Positions 56,185 through 63,677 of a stretch of DNA of 64,000 nt are shown one piece after another. The notes under the pieces were generated by a model that did no database searches, had not been told where the DNA came from, and saw only the letters and a program-made list of their open reading frames with translations. Position numbers and translations under genes: made by a program. The stretch comes from Pseudomonas indica NBRC 103045 (GTDB lineage: Bacteria; Pseudomonadota; Gammaproteobacteria; Pseudomonadales; Pseudomonadaceae): assembly GCF_002091635.1 (NCBI RefSeq), contig NZ_BDAC01000001.1, positions 515,304-579,303 on the forward strand, given 5' to 3'. Positions within the stretch are counted from its first letter, which is position 1, and every line of letters starts with the position of its first letter.

Positions 56185-56934
56185 TCAATTCAAACGCAGC
56201 CAGTAGCGCCCGTTCCGGTAGGTGAACACCAGGCCGTCGCGGGTGATCTGTTGCAGGCGCAGCTCGGCGTTGAGCGCATCGCCTTCATGCAGCGTCCGGC
56301 CGCTGACACGGATGAAACGCGACGACGGGTTCGCCGAATAGACATGGGCGTTGAAGGCCATGTCGCGCAACTGTTTCTGGATCGCCGAGGGCAGCTTCTT
56401 CCAGTGCTGCGCATCGCCCAGTTCGTCCGCCGGCGGTTCGACTGCATCCGCAGGAGGCGAGACGGCAACCGGCGGCGCTACCTGCCGTTGTGCCGGCGCA
56501 GCTACGGCGGCCGGGACACGTCCGGCCCGCACCGGCAATTCGAGGGCCAGCGGCGCGGCCTGGGTCTCCTCGTCCTCGACCTGGATGCGCACCCCGGCCA
56601 TCCCTTGCAACGTGGAGACTCCCGGTGCGGCTTCTGCGGGCGAAGCGGGTTCGTCGATCACGGCTGTCGAGGCCGGAGGCGGGGCTTCCTTCGCGATGGG
56701 CGCCATCGGCACGGGCGCGGGTACAACCAGTTCATCCGGTGGGCTGCGCAACAGCCACGCGGCCAGGCTCGCCAGCAGCGCGCCCGCGACCAGCAACGCC
56801 AGCCCTTTCCAATGGCGGCCCTCCATCCGCTGCTGGTGCAGCTCGACGAATTCCTGCTGGGTATCGATGTGCGGAACGTCACTGCGGGTCCGCAGGCTTT
56901 CAGAATGCTTGAGGGCATTGAGGATGTAGGACAT
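56185..56934 (-). CDS. gspB: GspB/ExeB-like type II secretion assembly protein
   Basis: 249 residues: the typical N-terminal MSYILNALKHSESLR, a membrane helix (about 43-65), a Pro/Ala-rich periplasmic linker, and a GspB C-terminal domain (about 170-249) with LPSAIQKQLRDMAFNAHVYS, RFIRVSGRTLHEGD and GLVFTYRNGRYWLRL. With GspA it is thought to insert the secretin GspD through peptidoglycan. It follows gspA by 3 bases; no other gsp genes are in the window. Confidence 0.88.
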   Translation of the reverse strand: MSYILNALKHSESLRTRSDVPHIDTQQEFVELHQQRMEGRHWKGLALLVAGALLASLAAWLLRSPPDELVVPAPVPMAPIAKEAPPPASTAVIDEPASPAEAAPGVSTLQGMAGVRIQVEDEETQAAPLALELPVRAGRVPAAVAAPAQRQVAPPVAVSPPADAVEPPADELGDAQHWKKLPSAIQKQLRDMAFNAHVYSANPSSRFIRVSGRTLHEGDALNAELRLQQITRDGLVFTYRNGRYWLRLN

Positions 56935-56937
56935 GGA

Positions 56938-58686
56938 TCACTCCCATTCGGGCTCCGTGGCCGTCAGCCGCGGGATGTCCGGCTCGGTCAGGGCACTCAG
57001 CTGGATCAGCGTCTGCGGCCCCACTACCGCGTCGGTGACCAACTGGTAATGGTGCTGGAAGGACAGCACCAGCAATTGCAGTTCCTCGTCGTAGCGCTCG
57101 CCTTTCAAGGTGCGCGGCGGCCGCTTCTGCAACTGCGCGAAACGCTGGTCGAGCCAGCTCACCAACGGGCTGTTGGCCTCCGGACGCAGCGGTGCCTGGT
57201 AGCCCGGCGGCAAACGCCAGAGCACCAGTTGGCGGTCGTTCAACCAGACGCGCAGCTCGGCCAAGTCGACCTCGCGGTTTTCCCCGGCGACCTCCAGGGT
57301 GGCGACGCCGGTCTGGGTATCGATGCGCAGCAGGGTGGCGAAGAAACGCTGCCCCAACGCGTTGTTCAGGCTGACCACTGCCGGCTGGTTCAACTTGAGC
57401 AGTTCGTCCAGGTCCACCGGCTGCAACAGGCAACCGAGCTGATGGCTGCGGGCGAAGCGGCAGACCACCGGCGCCGTGGTCGGGTCATAGGCGATCCCCC
57501 AGGCACGGAACAACGCCTGATAGGCCATCGGCTCGGTGGCCGCGAGATCGGTGCCCTCTGGCCAGCGCCAGTCGCCCGGGCCGCTGCGCGAAGGCATTGG
57601 TTCGTAGGACGCGGGCGTCAGTCCCTCGGCAGGCCCCGCCGCGGTCGGCTCCAGCGAGGCGACCAGCAGGTCCGGCTCGACCTCCGGTGCAGCAACCGGC
57701 GCCACACTCGCTTCCGGTACCGGCACGGGCGTGGCGGCCGGCGCGGGCGTCTCCTGGCCGGGCAGACGCACCAGGGCGGCAATGTCGCGCCCGCCCGGAT
57801 AGAGAAAGCCGGCCAGCAACAGCACCAGGAGAAACAGCGAAAACAACGCCATCCGCCAGACCGGCATCGGCCTCGGACGACTGCCCAGGACCTCATGCGC
57901 CGCCTGATTGACGATCCGCCAGCCGACCTTGTTGCGGCGCTCGACGAAAGCGCCGAGCAAGGCGCGGTCGCAGAGAATGTTCACCATGCGCGGCACGCCG
58001 CGGGTCAGGCGATGCAACCGGCGCAGCGCGGCACGGCTGAACAGCGGCGCATCGCTGCCGCCCACCGCAAGGCGATGGCTGACGTAGGCATCCAGCTCGG
58101 CACGGGTCAGCGCATTCAGGTGGTAGCGCGCGGTGATGCGCTGGTCGAGCTGGCGCAGTTCCGGCCGGGCCAGCTTGTCCAGCAGCTCCGGCTGGCCGAT
58201 CAGAATGATCTGCAGGAGCTTCTGGCTGCTGGTTTCCAGGTTGGTCAGCAGGCGGATCTGCTCCAGCACGTCAAGGCCGAGGTTCTGCGCCTCGTCGATG
58301 ATCAGCACGGTGTTCACACCGCGGGCATGGGCCGCCAGCAGGTGCGCATTGAGGGCGTCGATGTAGCCCTTGATACGGTTGCGGCTGTGCTGGTAATCGA
58401 TCTTCAACTCGTCGCAGATCGCTTCCAGCAGCTCGGTGATACCGTACTTCGGGTTGAGGATGAAGGCCACTTCGGTCGAGGCCGGCAACTGTTCGAGCAG
58501 GCAGCGGCAGACGGTGGTCTTGCCCGTACCGACATCGCCGGTGAGCAGCACGAAACCACCGTTGCAATTGATGCCGTAGAGCAGGTTGGCCAGGGCTTCG
58601 CGGTGCTGTGCGCTGAGGTACAGGTAGCGCGGGTCCGGGGCGATGGTGAAGGGCAGTTCGGTGAAGCCGAAGTAGTGACTGTACAT
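56938..58686 (-). CDS. gspA: GspA/ExeA-like ATPase with peptidoglycan-binding domain
   Basis: 582 residues. An AAA+ domain (1 to about 270) has Walker A GDVGTGKTTV near 50 and Walker B VLIIDEAQNL. A membrane helix lies at about 285-302. A Pro/Ala-rich linker leads to a domain with QLGCLLQPVDLDELLKLNQP and a C-terminal peptidoglycan-binding region (ELQLLVLSFQHHYQLVTDAV, then VGPQTLIQL). ExeA of Aeromonas works with ExeB in secretin assembly. The pair stands alone here, so its secretion machinery must be elsewhere. Confidence 0.9.
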   Translation of the reverse strand: MYSHYFGFTELPFTIAPDPRYLYLSAQHREALANLLYGINCNGGFVLLTGDVGTGKTTVCRCLLEQLPASTEVAFILNPKYGITELLEAICDELKIDYQHSRNRIKGYIDALNAHLLAAHARGVNTVLIIDEAQNLGLDVLEQIRLLTNLETSSQKLLQIILIGQPELLDKLARPELRQLDQRITARYHLNALTRAELDAYVSHRLAVGGSDAPLFSRAALRRLHRLTRGVPRMVNILCDRALLGAFVERRNKVGWRIVNQAAHEVLGSRPRPMPVWRMALFSLFLLVLLLAGFLYPGGRDIAALVRLPGQETPAPAATPVPVPEASVAPVAAPEVEPDLLVASLEPTAAGPAEGLTPASYEPMPSRSGPGDWRWPEGTDLAATEPMAYQALFRAWGIAYDPTTAPVVCRFARSHQLGCLLQPVDLDELLKLNQPAVVSLNNALGQRFFATLLRIDTQTGVATLEVAGENREVDLAELRVWLNDRQLVLWRLPPGYQAPLRPEANSPLVSWLDQRFAQLQKRPPRTLKGERYDEELQLLVLSFQHHYQLVTDAVVGPQTLIQLSALTEPDIPRLTATEPEWE

Positions 58687-59034
58687 GGCGATGTACCTCG
58701 CACGTCTATCAGGCCATGAAAAACTACCTGCGTTGCCGATACGGCGTTAAAAACAGCCTCAAAATGCTCATTTACAACACGTAAACTGCGCTTTTTCGGC
58801 TGTTTTTGCCTTGTCTCGGCTGCCTCGCCTACGTTTTTCAACGGCCTGCTACAGCTGACTATAGAGGTCCGAGGTGCGGTTTCCAGTTCGTTACAGTGCA
58901 TCCGATGAGTGGTGGCGCCACGCCATACCTTTCGTCGTCAAGACAGGCGACTGTCACCGCTGATCTACACTCAAGCATGGGGCGCACCGGCTCGCATGAG
59001 CTTCTTTAGGCCAAGTGTTTCAAGGACTTAACAA
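58687..59034. other. Divergent intergenic region of gspA and the sigma-54 activator
   Basis: No gene is supported. It holds the structured repeat at 58710-58848 and the leader of the sigma-54 activator gene (AAGGA 8 bases before its ATG). Confidence 0.5.
58710..58848. mobile_element. Structured repeat related to the element at 27936
   Basis: CAGGCC-TGAAAAAC at the left and GTTTTTCA-GGCCTG at the right form imperfect terminal inverted repeats of a 139-base unit. Inside, AAAAACAGCC (58749) pairs with GGCTGTTTTT (58798). It shares TGCTCATTTACA, CGTAAA and GTTTTTGCCTTG with the minus strand of the element at 27936-28091, so the two have a common origin. No coding capacity. Confidence 0.55.
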
Positions 59035-60393
59035 ATGTCCGCGACAGCCCGTCCATTGCCAGAATCACCCCGCCGCGCCCTTCTTCTCGATCTGCCCGGC
59101 GATGAACATCTGCATGCAGATTTGCAGATTCCTGACTGGGTCTTCGATCGCGCCAGCGGCACCGTCATGGCCCAGTCGCTGCTCAAGCAGCACACCTACC
59201 GCGTGGGCATCGCCCTGCTGCGCGGGGTCAACGAGGAACGCTACGAACAGCTCGAGGAACTCCTGGCCGCCGACGAGCACGTCTCCTGGCTCGCCCTGAC
59301 CCGCCCGGAAGACCTGCAGAACCTCGACTTCCGCCGCCTGATCTACGAGCACTTCTACGACTATTTCACCCTGCCGCTGAGCGACAACACCCACCTCAAG
59401 TGCGCCCTCGGCCACCTGCACGGCATGTCCCGGCTGCGCGACCTGGAGCAGAACGTGTTGCTGCCGGTGGAAGAGTTCCACATGGTCGGCGGCAGCAAGC
59501 AGTTCCTGGCGATCTTCGACCAGATTCGCCGGGTCTCCGCCGTCGATGCGCCGGTGCTGATCCGTGGCGAGACCGGCGTCGGCAAGGAGATGATCGCCCG
59601 CGCCATCCACCAGCGCTCCCAGCAACGCAGCGGGCCCTTCGTCGCGGTGAACTGCGGCGCGCTGCCGGAAACGCTGATCCATGCCGAGCTGTTCGGCTAC
59701 GAGAAGGGCTCCTTCACCGGCGCCTACAAGCGCAAGATCGGGCGCATCGAGGCCGCGCAGAACGGCACCATCTTCCTCGACGAGATCGGCGACCTGCCGC
59801 CGCAGTTGCAGGTCTACCTGCTGCGCTTTCTCGAACAGAAGACCATCGAGCGCCTTGGCGGCAACCAGAGCCTGACCAGCAACGCGCGGGTGATCGCCGC
59901 CACCCACGCCAACCTGGAACGCGCCGTCGACGAAGGGCGCTTCCGCGAGGACCTCTACTACCGCCTCAACGTGCTCAACATCAATGTCCCGCGCCTGGCC
60001 GAGCGCGGCAGCGACATCGAGCTGCTGGCGCTCTACTTCCTGCACAAGTTCGGCAAGGAATACGGCACCAGCGCACGCGGTTTCACCCGCCAGGCCATGT
60101 CCGCCATGCTGCAATACAAGTGGCCGGGGAATGTTCGGGAAATGATCAACCGCATCCGCCGCGCCCTGGTGATGAGCGAGAACCGCATGATCACGCCGAA
60201 GGACCTCGGCCTGGAGGAAAGCAAGCCGGAAGAAAAGGTGGTCCCCCTCGAACAGGCGCGCGCCCATGCCGAAGAACTCGCCGTGCGCAGTTGCCTGAGC
60301 CACGCCATGAACAACGTCTCGCAGGCCGCCAAGATGCTCGGTGTTTCCCGCGTCACGCTCTACCGCATGATGGAGAAGTACGGCATCCGCTAG
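59035..60393 (+). CDS. Sigma-54-dependent activator with non-phosphorylated receiver-like N-terminus
   Basis: 452 residues. The N-terminal 140 residues (ALLLDLPGDEHLHADLQIPD onward) lack the acidic pocket of a receiver and may be VpsR-like. The AAA+ domain has Walker A GETGVGKE, a GSFTGA loop in place of the usual GAFTGA, Walker B IFLDEIGDL and an arginine finger region YYRLNVL. The C-terminal Fis-type HTH is NVSQAAKMLGVSRVTLYRMM. It remodels sigma-54 holoenzyme to open promoters. A sigma-54 promoter lies 90 bases downstream of its stop. A link to c-di-GMP is inference from the VpsR resemblance and the downstream riboswitch. Confidence 0.88.
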   Translation: MSATARPLPESPRRALLLDLPGDEHLHADLQIPDWVFDRASGTVMAQSLLKQHTYRVGIALLRGVNEERYEQLEELLAADEHVSWLALTRPEDLQNLDFRRLIYEHFYDYFTLPLSDNTHLKCALGHLHGMSRLRDLEQNVLLPVEEFHMVGGSKQFLAIFDQIRRVSAVDAPVLIRGETGVGKEMIARAIHQRSQQRSGPFVAVNCGALPETLIHAELFGYEKGSFTGAYKRKIGRIEAAQNGTIFLDEIGDLPPQLQVYLLRFLEQKTIERLGGNQSLTSNARVIAATHANLERAVDEGRFREDLYYRLNVLNINVPRLAERGSDIELLALYFLHKFGKEYGTSARGFTRQAMSAMLQYKWPGNVREMINRIRRALVMSENRMITPKDLGLEESKPEEKVVPLEQARAHAEELAVRSCLSHAMNNVSQAAKMLGVSRVTLYRMMEKYGIR

Positions 60394-60483
60394 TCGAGAT
60401 GCCTGTAAGCCGGGTGCAACAAATCCACCGCCGCCTCTCCCCCGCTCTCGCCAGAAGCCTTGCAGATCAAGGCGATACGGCGA

Positions 60484-60499
60484 TGGCGCGGCCTTTGCT
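60484..60499 (+). promoter_or_regulatory. Sigma-54 promoter (-24/-12)
   Basis: TGGCGCGGCCTTTGCT matches TGGCAC-N5-TTGCW with one change and has the invariant GG-N10-GC spacing. It lies 74 bases upstream of the 82-residue gene and just after the sigma-54 activator gene. Confidence 0.7.
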
Positions 60500-60572
60500 A
60501 TTTATTCTTCACTCCTGATTCGAGCGATTCGATCAGGTAATCGCGGCAACGCTCTTTTTCGGAGCAACCGTC

Positions 60573-60821
60573 ATGATCGAAAGCGGACGCAGGTCATCCG
60601 ACCACCCACCGCCGGCCTCGACCGGTCGATGCGACGCCGGGTCGAACACCGGGAACGCGGACAACAACGGCTTGACCGTTTTCCCCCTGTTCGGCGACAC
60701 CCCCTTCCTCGCCTGGCAACAGCTGCATCGCAAGACGCGGGTCCTGCAGCACATCCACCCCAGCGGCAAACCGGTGATCCTGCTGTGGGACGAAGTCGAC
60801 GACACCGACCTGCTGCCCTGA
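60573..60821 (+). CDS. Unknown 82-residue protein behind a sigma-54 promoter
   Basis: I do not recognise a family. The N-terminal 33 residues are polar and low in hydrophobics; the C-terminal half is compact and more conserved-looking (TVFPLFGDTPFLAWQQLHRK, ILLWDEVDDTDLLP). There is no signal peptide or membrane segment. GGAG stands 9 bases before the ATG, and a sigma-54 promoter lies upstream, which supports a real gene. A role with the adjacent activator or protease is possible but unproven. Confidence 0.6.
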   Translation: MIESGRRSSDHPPPASTGRCDAGSNTGNADNNGLTVFPLFGDTPFLAWQQLHRKTRVLQHIHPSGKPVILLWDEVDDTDLLP

Positions 60822-60889
60822 GCGCAATGTGACCGCCCTCACGATCCCTGCATCGAGGGGATGAGCGGTCGTTTCCACCTCTCGACTGG

Positions 60890-61003
60890 TCATTTTTTAA
60901 CCAGAGGCTCTAGCGTCGCCGTTTCGCTTGTTAGACGCAAAAGTTCCAGATCATTTTTTAACCAAACGAAGCGGCACCTATGCCATATCTGTATAAAAAA
61001 TGA
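60890..61003. repeat. Repeated TCATTTTTTAACCA motifs, candidate regulator sites
   Basis: TCATTTTTTAACCA occurs exactly at 60890-60903 and 60951-60964, 61 bases apart, and its core TCATTTTTTA recurs inverted at 60994-61003. Exact spacing near six helical turns suggests a cooperatively binding regulator for the protease promoter. Confidence 0.5.
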
Positions 61004-61221
61004 TCAAACCCCATGATAGATTCCGCACCCATTACGCATGTACGCAAACTGAACACCGCGAATGCGTAAGTGAAACAGGAAATTCCCCGCTGCTTCGGCA
61101 GTGAACACTGAGGTTTTCAAGGTCGGATTTCGGGCGTTAAAGCCCGCACCCTGATCGAGGGGCTTTAACCGGGTAGTTCGCTACCCCTGTTGTAACAGCA
61201 AGACAGAAAGCTCCTCTCCCG

Positions 61222-61290
61222 ACAAAGGCAAAGCCAGGGCAACCTGGCGACGCAAAGTCACGGGTCCCACCGGGATCGCCGAACTGCCGA
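61222..61290 (+). ncRNA. Cyclic-di-GMP-I (GEMM) riboswitch
   Basis: The aptamer layout fits GEMM-I: outer stem GGCA/TGCC (61227-61230 with 61285-61288); hairpin GCCAGG-GCAA-CCTGGC (61233-61248) with a GNRA tetraloop; joining segment GACGCAAAG (61249-61257); second hairpin GGTCCC-ACC-GGGATC (61263-61277), and GCCGAACTGCCG at the 3' side. An AAGGAG-ATG initiation site follows within 20 bases and the protease start is 65 bases downstream. No terminator hairpin is seen, so control is likely at translation or by mRNA stability. Confidence 0.82.
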
Positions 61291-61352
61291 AGGAGAACTC
61301 CTATGGACAGCCGTGAAGAGGACTTTCTTCTGACTCGATTCAGGAGAGACCC

Positions 61353-63677
61353 ATGCGCCTGTCCCGGCCCTTCGCCGCGTCCCTGCTCTGCACCTGCGTG
61401 CTCGTCGCCAGCACCTCCCTCGCCGCAGCCGCTTCCCATACGGACCATGAGCACACCGCCACCGCGGCCCACGCCAGCGAGGCCCGCGAGGCCGCCAGCG
61501 CACGCACCACGGAACTCCTGACCCAGTACAAGCGCTGGCTCAAGGCCGATGCCAGCCAACGCACCAGCCTGCGCCAGCAGCTCGCCGCCAAGGCCGAGCA
61601 GCGCCGCCAACTGCTCGGAGAACTGGTCCAGAGCCATCCGGCCGAGGTGCTGCGCGTGGTCATTCCGGAAGACCGCCAGAGCGGCATGCCGGCCGAGGTG
61701 CTCGCCAAGCTGGAACAGCGGGTGGACCTGGAAGGCGAACTGGACGTGCTCTACGAAGACTACGAGGACGGCTCCCACAAGCTGCGCCACTTCCTCAAGA
61801 CGCCCTTCGGCGAGCGCTTCGAGCTGCACTTCGCCCGTCGCGACAAGGAATGGCAGAGCGGCACCCCGGTGCGCGCCCAGGGCTGGCTGCTGGAAAGCGC
61901 CCAACCCGGTCTCGACCCGATCCAGGGCGACCTGGTGATCGCCGACGACAGCACCCTGCTGCTCGCCGATGGCGCCACCACGACCACCCCCTCCACCGGC
62001 ACCACCAGCGCCCTGCCCAACACCCTGGGCGCCCAGCGCACCCTGGCCATCCTGGTCAACTTCCAGGACGCGCCGAGCGACAAGCCGTGGACCGCCAGCC
62101 AGGCCAACAGCCTGCTGTTCGGTGCTGGCGGCGTCAGCGATTTCTTCAAGGAAAACTCCAACCAGCAGACTTGGCTCACCGGCACGGTCGCCGGCTGGTA
62201 CACCCTTCCGGTCAGCAGCACCGTGTGCGACGGCTTCGCCATCGAGAAGTACGCCAAGGAAGCGGCCCAGGCCTCTGGCTACACCCTGGCCAACTACGAC
62301 CGCTTCGTCTATGTCTTCCCGAAGAACGCCTGCGGCTACAGCGGCATGGGCCAGGTCGGCACCAAGCCTTCCGCCGCCTGGATTCATAACAGCCTGATCC
62401 TGCGCACCGTCGCCCACGAAATGGGCCATAACCTCGGCCTGCACCACGCCCACGCGCTGGACTGCGGCGACACCACCCTCGGCAGCACCTGCACCGCCCA
62501 GGAGTATGGCGACACCCTCGACATCATGGGTTACTCCGGCACCGTCGGGCACTTCAACGGTTTCGCCAAGGAGCGCCTGGGCTGGCTGGCCAGCGGCAAC
62601 CTGATCACCGTCGGCAGCGCCGGCAGCTTCTACCTCAAGCCCATGAGCAGCGCCACCAGCAGTGCCAAGATTCTGAAGATCGCCAACGGCACCGACGCCA
62701 GCGGCCAGCCCAGCTACCTCTATGTGGAATTCCGCCAGCCGATCGGCTTCGACGCGCAGCTCACCGACCGTGGCGTGGTCGACGTGAACAACGTGTTCAA
62801 GGGCGTCTCCGTGCGCCAGGCCAGCCCGGCCAACGGCAACAGCGGCTACCTGCTGGACATGACCGCCGGCAGCAACTTCGTCGACATGAAGGATGCCGCC
62901 CTGGTCGGCGGCCGCAGCTTCAGCGCCAACGGCATGACCCTCACCACCCAGTGGACCGACGCCAGCCAGGCCCTGGTCAGCGTCGACTTCGGCGGCAGCG
63001 CCGCCGCCCCCACCTGCACCCGTGCCGCGCCGAGCATCAGCGTCACCCCCGGCCAGAGCACCTGGCTGCCGGCCGGCAGCAGCTACACCTACACCGTCAG
63101 CGTGACCAACAAGGACAGCGCCGGCTGCGCCAGCAGCAGCTTCAGCCTGAGCGCCAACAAGCCGAGCGGCTGGAACGCCAACCTGGGCAGCGCCAGCCTC
63201 AGCCTGGCTCCTGGCGCCAGCGCCAGCACCACCCTGCAGGTCAGCGCGGCGAGCACCGCCGTCGATGGCTTCTACAGCGTCGGCGCCACCGCCACGGCCA
63301 ACGGTCTGTCCGCCACCGGCAGCGCCAGCTTCGTGGTGGACAACCCGGCCAGCGTCGCCAACCAGGCGCCGAAGGCGGTGAACGACAGCGCCACCCTGGC
63401 CAGCATCTCCGCCGTTACCATCGCCGTCATGGCCAACGACAGCGACCCGGATGGCGACGCGATCAACGTGGTCACCTTCACCCAGGGCGGCAAGGGCAGC
63501 GTCAAGCTGAACAGCAACGGCACCCTCACCTACACCCCGGCCAAGGGCTTCAAATCCAGCGACCAGTTCAGCTACACCATCAGCGACGGCAAGAACAGCG
63601 CCTCGGCTACCGTCAGCGTCAGCCTGTCCGGCAGCAGCACCACCATCAGCGGTGGCAAGGGGAACGGCAACCGCTGA
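61353..63677 (+). CDS. Secreted zinc metalloprotease with HExxHxxGxxH, NEW3-like and tandem Ig-like domains
   Basis: 774 residues. A signal peptide (MRLSRPFAASLLCTCVLVAS, cleaved near SLAAAAS) precedes a propeptide-like region (about 30-215). The metzincin domain has zinc motif VAHEMGHNLGLHHA near 353-366 and a Met-turn LDIMGYSG, as in gametolysin-type (M11) peptidases. A NEW3-like beta domain follows (about 560-660), then a cadherin-like Big_9 domain (NQAPKAVNDSATLASISAVT to the end) and a short Gly-rich tail. It should be secreted, plausibly by type II. AGGAG is 6 bases before the ATG. The upstream GEMM riboswitch ties its synthesis to c-di-GMP. Confidence 0.92.
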   Translation: MRLSRPFAASLLCTCVLVASTSLAAAASHTDHEHTATAAHASEAREAASARTTELLTQYKRWLKADASQRTSLRQQLAAKAEQRRQLLGELVQSHPAEVLRVVIPEDRQSGMPAEVLAKLEQRVDLEGELDVLYEDYEDGSHKLRHFLKTPFGERFELHFARRDKEWQSGTPVRAQGWLLESAQPGLDPIQGDLVIADDSTLLLADGATTTTPSTGTTSALPNTLGAQRTLAILVNFQDAPSDKPWTASQANSLLFGAGGVSDFFKENSNQQTWLTGTVAGWYTLPVSSTVCDGFAIEKYAKEAAQASGYTLANYDRFVYVFPKNACGYSGMGQVGTKPSAAWIHNSLILRTVAHEMGHNLGLHHAHALDCGDTTLGSTCTAQEYGDTLDIMGYSGTVGHFNGFAKERLGWLASGNLITVGSAGSFYLKPMSSATSSAKILKIANGTDASGQPSYLYVEFRQPIGFDAQLTDRGVVDVNNVFKGVSVRQASPANGNSGYLLDMTAGSNFVDMKDAALVGGRSFSANGMTLTTQWTDASQALVSVDFGGSAAAPTCTRAAPSISVTPGQSTWLPAGSSYTYTVSVTNKDSAGCASSSFSLSANKPSGWNANLGSASLSLAPGASASTTLQVSAASTAVDGFYSVGATATANGLSATGSASFVVDNPASVANQAPKAVNDSATLASISAVTIAVMANDSDPDGDAINVVTFTQGGKGSVKLNSNGTLTYTPAKGFKSSDQFSYTISDGKNSASATVSVSLSGSSTTISGGKGNGNR

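Larger units (their letters stand above)
60822..61352. other. Protease upstream region
   Basis: 531 bases without a supported protein gene. The left half is AT-rich and holds repeated TCATTTTTTA motifs, which fit a regulated promoter; the right half holds the c-di-GMP riboswitch. A short frame starting at 61303 has a good ribosome-binding site but runs into the protease gene in another frame. Confidence 0.6.

Noticed and set aside
56251..58719. An 822-codon frame opposite gspA and gspB
   Set aside because: It spans two real genes and their junction on the opposite strand and has a composition typical of shadows.
61303..61521. 72-codon frame between riboswitch and protease as an independent gene
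   Set aside because: The start has a good ribosome-binding site, but most of the frame is the protease gene read out of frame and is Pro/Ala/Arg-rich. Kept as a possible translated leader only.
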